A stretch of DNA of 5,884 nucleotides, from contig JAKCDN010000207.1 in assembly GCA_021841795.1 (NCBI GenBank), positions 1-5,884 of the forward strand, read 5' to 3'. Under the pieces are notes generated by a model that worked only from the letters and a program-made list of their open reading frames with translations, did not search any database and was not told where the DNA came from. The position numbers were made by a program, and so were the translations under genes. Below, piece after piece: positions 4,496 through 5,884 of this stretch (the stretch's first letter is position 1; each line of letters opens with the position of its first letter). Source of the DNA: Acidobacteriota bacterium. Its GTDB lineage: Bacteria; Acidobacteriota; Terriglobia; Terriglobales; Acidobacteriaceae.

Positions 4496-5884
4496 ATGAG
4501 CGCCACCGCCGCGGCAGCGGCTCCCGTTCCGCAAAATGGCTTCGCACCCCTCCTCATCCGCCGCGCCGCCGTCCTTGGCGCCGGCGCCATGGGCTCGCGC
4601 ATCGCCGCGCATCTGGCCAACGCCGGCATCTCCACCCTTCTGCTCGATCTGCCCGCAGCGGACCGCTCCATCCCCGCGCCGGCCTTTGCCGCCGTGCAGG
4701 CGCTCGCCCAGGCCAGGCCGGCCCCGCTCTACGCGCCCTCGCTCGTCCAGCTCATCACCCCCGGCGTCTTCGACGAAGACCTGCCCCGCCTCGCCGATTG
4801 TGATTGGGTGGTCGAAGCTGTCGCTGAAAATCTCGACATCAAAACCGCCTTGCTTGCGCGCGCAGTGCCGTACCTTGCCTCGCGCGCCATTCTCACCACC
4901 AATACCTCCGGCTTGCCCATCGCCCGCCTCGCCGCGGCCATTCCTTCCGTGCGCGGACGTTTCTTCGGCGCGCACTTCTTCAATCCGCCCCGCCAGATGC
5001 GCCTGGTTGAGATCATCCCCACGCCCCACTCTGATCCCGCGCTGGTTGCAGCCTTCTCCGCATTTGCCGATCGGCTCCTCGGCAAGCAGGTCGTCCTCGC
5101 CCGCGACACGCCCAACTTCATCGCCAACCGCATCGGCATCGCCGCCATCTTCAGCGCCGCCAATCTCATGCTCGATCTGGGGCTCTCCATCGAGGAGGTT
5201 GATGCCCTCACCGGCCCTGCCATCGGCTGGCCGCGCAGCGGAACCTTTCGCCTCGCTGACCTCATCGGCGTCGATATCCTTGCCCATATCGCGGCCAACT
5301 TTCCCGGCGGCGTATCCGGCGGCGGTTTCTCCGCGCTCCTCGGCCGGATGATCGCGCGCGGCTGGCTCGGCGATAAAGCCGGGCAGGGCTTCTACAGGAA
5401 AGTGCGCGGCGCCAATGGCGGCGATGATCGTCTGGTCCTCGACCCCGCAACCTGCGACTACCGCCCCGCTGTCCAGCCCGTTCTGCCCGCGCTCGAGTCC
5501 GCGAAGAGTGCCGCTGCCCTCCCTGAGCGCCTGCGCCTGCTGCTCGCTGGCAGCCCGGCTGCGGACAAGGCCGCTGCGTTTCTCTGGCCGTTTCTCGCCT
5601 CCCTGTGGAACCATGCCGCCGAGTGCATCGGCGAGGTCGCCGCCGACGCTCCATCCATCGACGCCGCCATGCGCAACGGCTTCAATTGGGAGCTCGGCCC
5701 CTTCGAGTTGTGGGATGCGGCCGGCGTTGCGGAAACCGCGGCGCGCATCAGGGCTCTCGGCCTTCCCGTCGCCGCCGCGACGCAGTCCCTGCTCGCGGCC
5801 GGCCGCGCCAGTTGGTACCAGCCGGACGGGCGCGCCTGCTTTCAGCCGGCTACCGGGCAGAACGTCGCCATTCCCACCATGCCC
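4496..5884 (+). CDS. fadN: 3-hydroxyacyl-CoA dehydrogenase, FadN type (3' truncated by window)
   Basis: The frame is open from ATG 4496 to the window edge, giving 463 residues of a protein that is about 790 aa in Bacillus FadN. It oxidises (S)-3-hydroxyacyl-CoA with NAD+ in beta-oxidation. Residues about 22-205 are the Rossmann domain, with 'LGAGAMGSRIAAHLANAG' (GxGxMG at 28-33). Residues about 207-300 are the C-terminal helical domain, with 'TPNFIANRIG' and 'GWLGDKAGQGFYRK'. A second C-terminal-like domain starts near 360 and includes 'FNWELGPFELWDAAGV'. Likely catalytic residues are Ser138, His160 ('GAHFFNP'), Glu172 and Asn211, nearly the same positions as in human HADH (Ser137, His158, Glu170, Asn208). 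The enoyl-CoA hydratase-like domain of FadN would lie beyond the edge. FadN differs from FadB in having the dehydrogenase first. The Ala-rich first 15 residues are unconserved. A thiolase and an acyl-CoA dehydrogenase may follow, as in fadNAE; this is inference. Confidence 0.93.
   Translation, partial: MSATAAAAAPVPQNGFAPLLIRRAAVLGAGAMGSRIAAHLANAGISTLLLDLPAADRSIPAPAFAAVQALAQARPAPLYAPSLVQLITPGVFDEDLPRLADCDWVVEAVAENLDIKTALLARAVPYLASRAILTTNTSGLPIARLAAAIPSVRGRFFGAHFFNPPRQMRLVEIIPTPHSDPALVAAFSAFADRLLGKQVVLARDTPNFIANRIGIAAIFSAANLMLDLGLSIEEVDALTGPAIGWPRSGTFRLADLIGVDILAHIAANFPGGVSGGGFSALLGRMIARGWLGDKAGQGFYRKVRGANGGDDRLVLDPATCDYRPAVQPVLPALESAKSAAALPERLRLLLAGSPAADKAAAFLWPFLASLWNHAAECIGEVAADAPSIDAAMRNGFNWELGPFELWDAAGVAETAARIRALGLPVAAATQSLLAAGRASWYQPDGRACFQPATGQNVAIPTMP

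Noticed and set aside
3902..5614. Long open frame (570 codons) on the minus strand opposite the deaminase and dehydrogenase genes
   Set aside because: It spans two well-recognised genes on the other strand and their gap, and has repetitive Gly/Ala/Arg/Glu composition with no domain. It is a GC-driven shadow.
1..5884. CRISPR array, tRNA or rRNA gene, insertion sequence, or novel defence or biosynthetic system
   Set aside because: There are no regularly spaced repeats, no cloverleaf or rRNA-like stretch, and no transposase or terminal inverted repeats. All coding space belongs to recognisable housekeeping-type families.

Overview
The window is a strongly GC-rich bacterial segment with C or G at most third codon positions and almost no non-coding DNA. 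The mix of genes points to an Acidobacteriota-like soil bacterium: the C-terminal end of a TolB/PD40-type amidohydrolase, a MocR regulator, a family 5 uracil-DNA glycosylase and a FadN-type 3-hydroxyacyl-CoA dehydrogenase. This assignment rests on remembered family resemblance and codon style, and no phylogenetic marker is present.

Layout from left to right: (1) the 3' part of an amidohydrolase gene (+), cut by the window start; (2) a complete MocR/GabR-type regulator (+), 74 nt downstream; (3) a short convergent gap; (4) a two-gene minus-strand unit in which a family 5 uracil-DNA glycosylase is followed after 13 nt by a small cupin protein; (5) a 92-nt divergent intergenic region, the only plausible shared promoter region in the window; (6) a plus-strand pair, a GuaD-like guanine deaminase followed after 15 nt by a FadN-like 3-hydroxyacyl-CoA dehydrogenase that runs off the right edge.

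Functionally the right half joins purine-base deamination (GuaD), repair of deaminated bases in DNA (UDG) and fatty-acid beta-oxidation (FadN). The glycosylase and deaminase are divergently transcribed. The deaminase and dehydrogenase are close enough to be co-transcribed. The MocR regulator's target cannot be read from the sequence.

I found no mobile element, CRISPR array, RNA gene or clearly new system. The most unusual non-coding signal is a 10-bp AT-rich direct repeat (CTAAATTTGT) present twice, 73 bp apart, on either side of the glycosylase start codon. One copy is the core of a 20-bp near-palindrome. The glycosylase also lacks a Shine-Dalgarno sequence and has a -10-like hexamer placed as expected for a leaderless mRNA.
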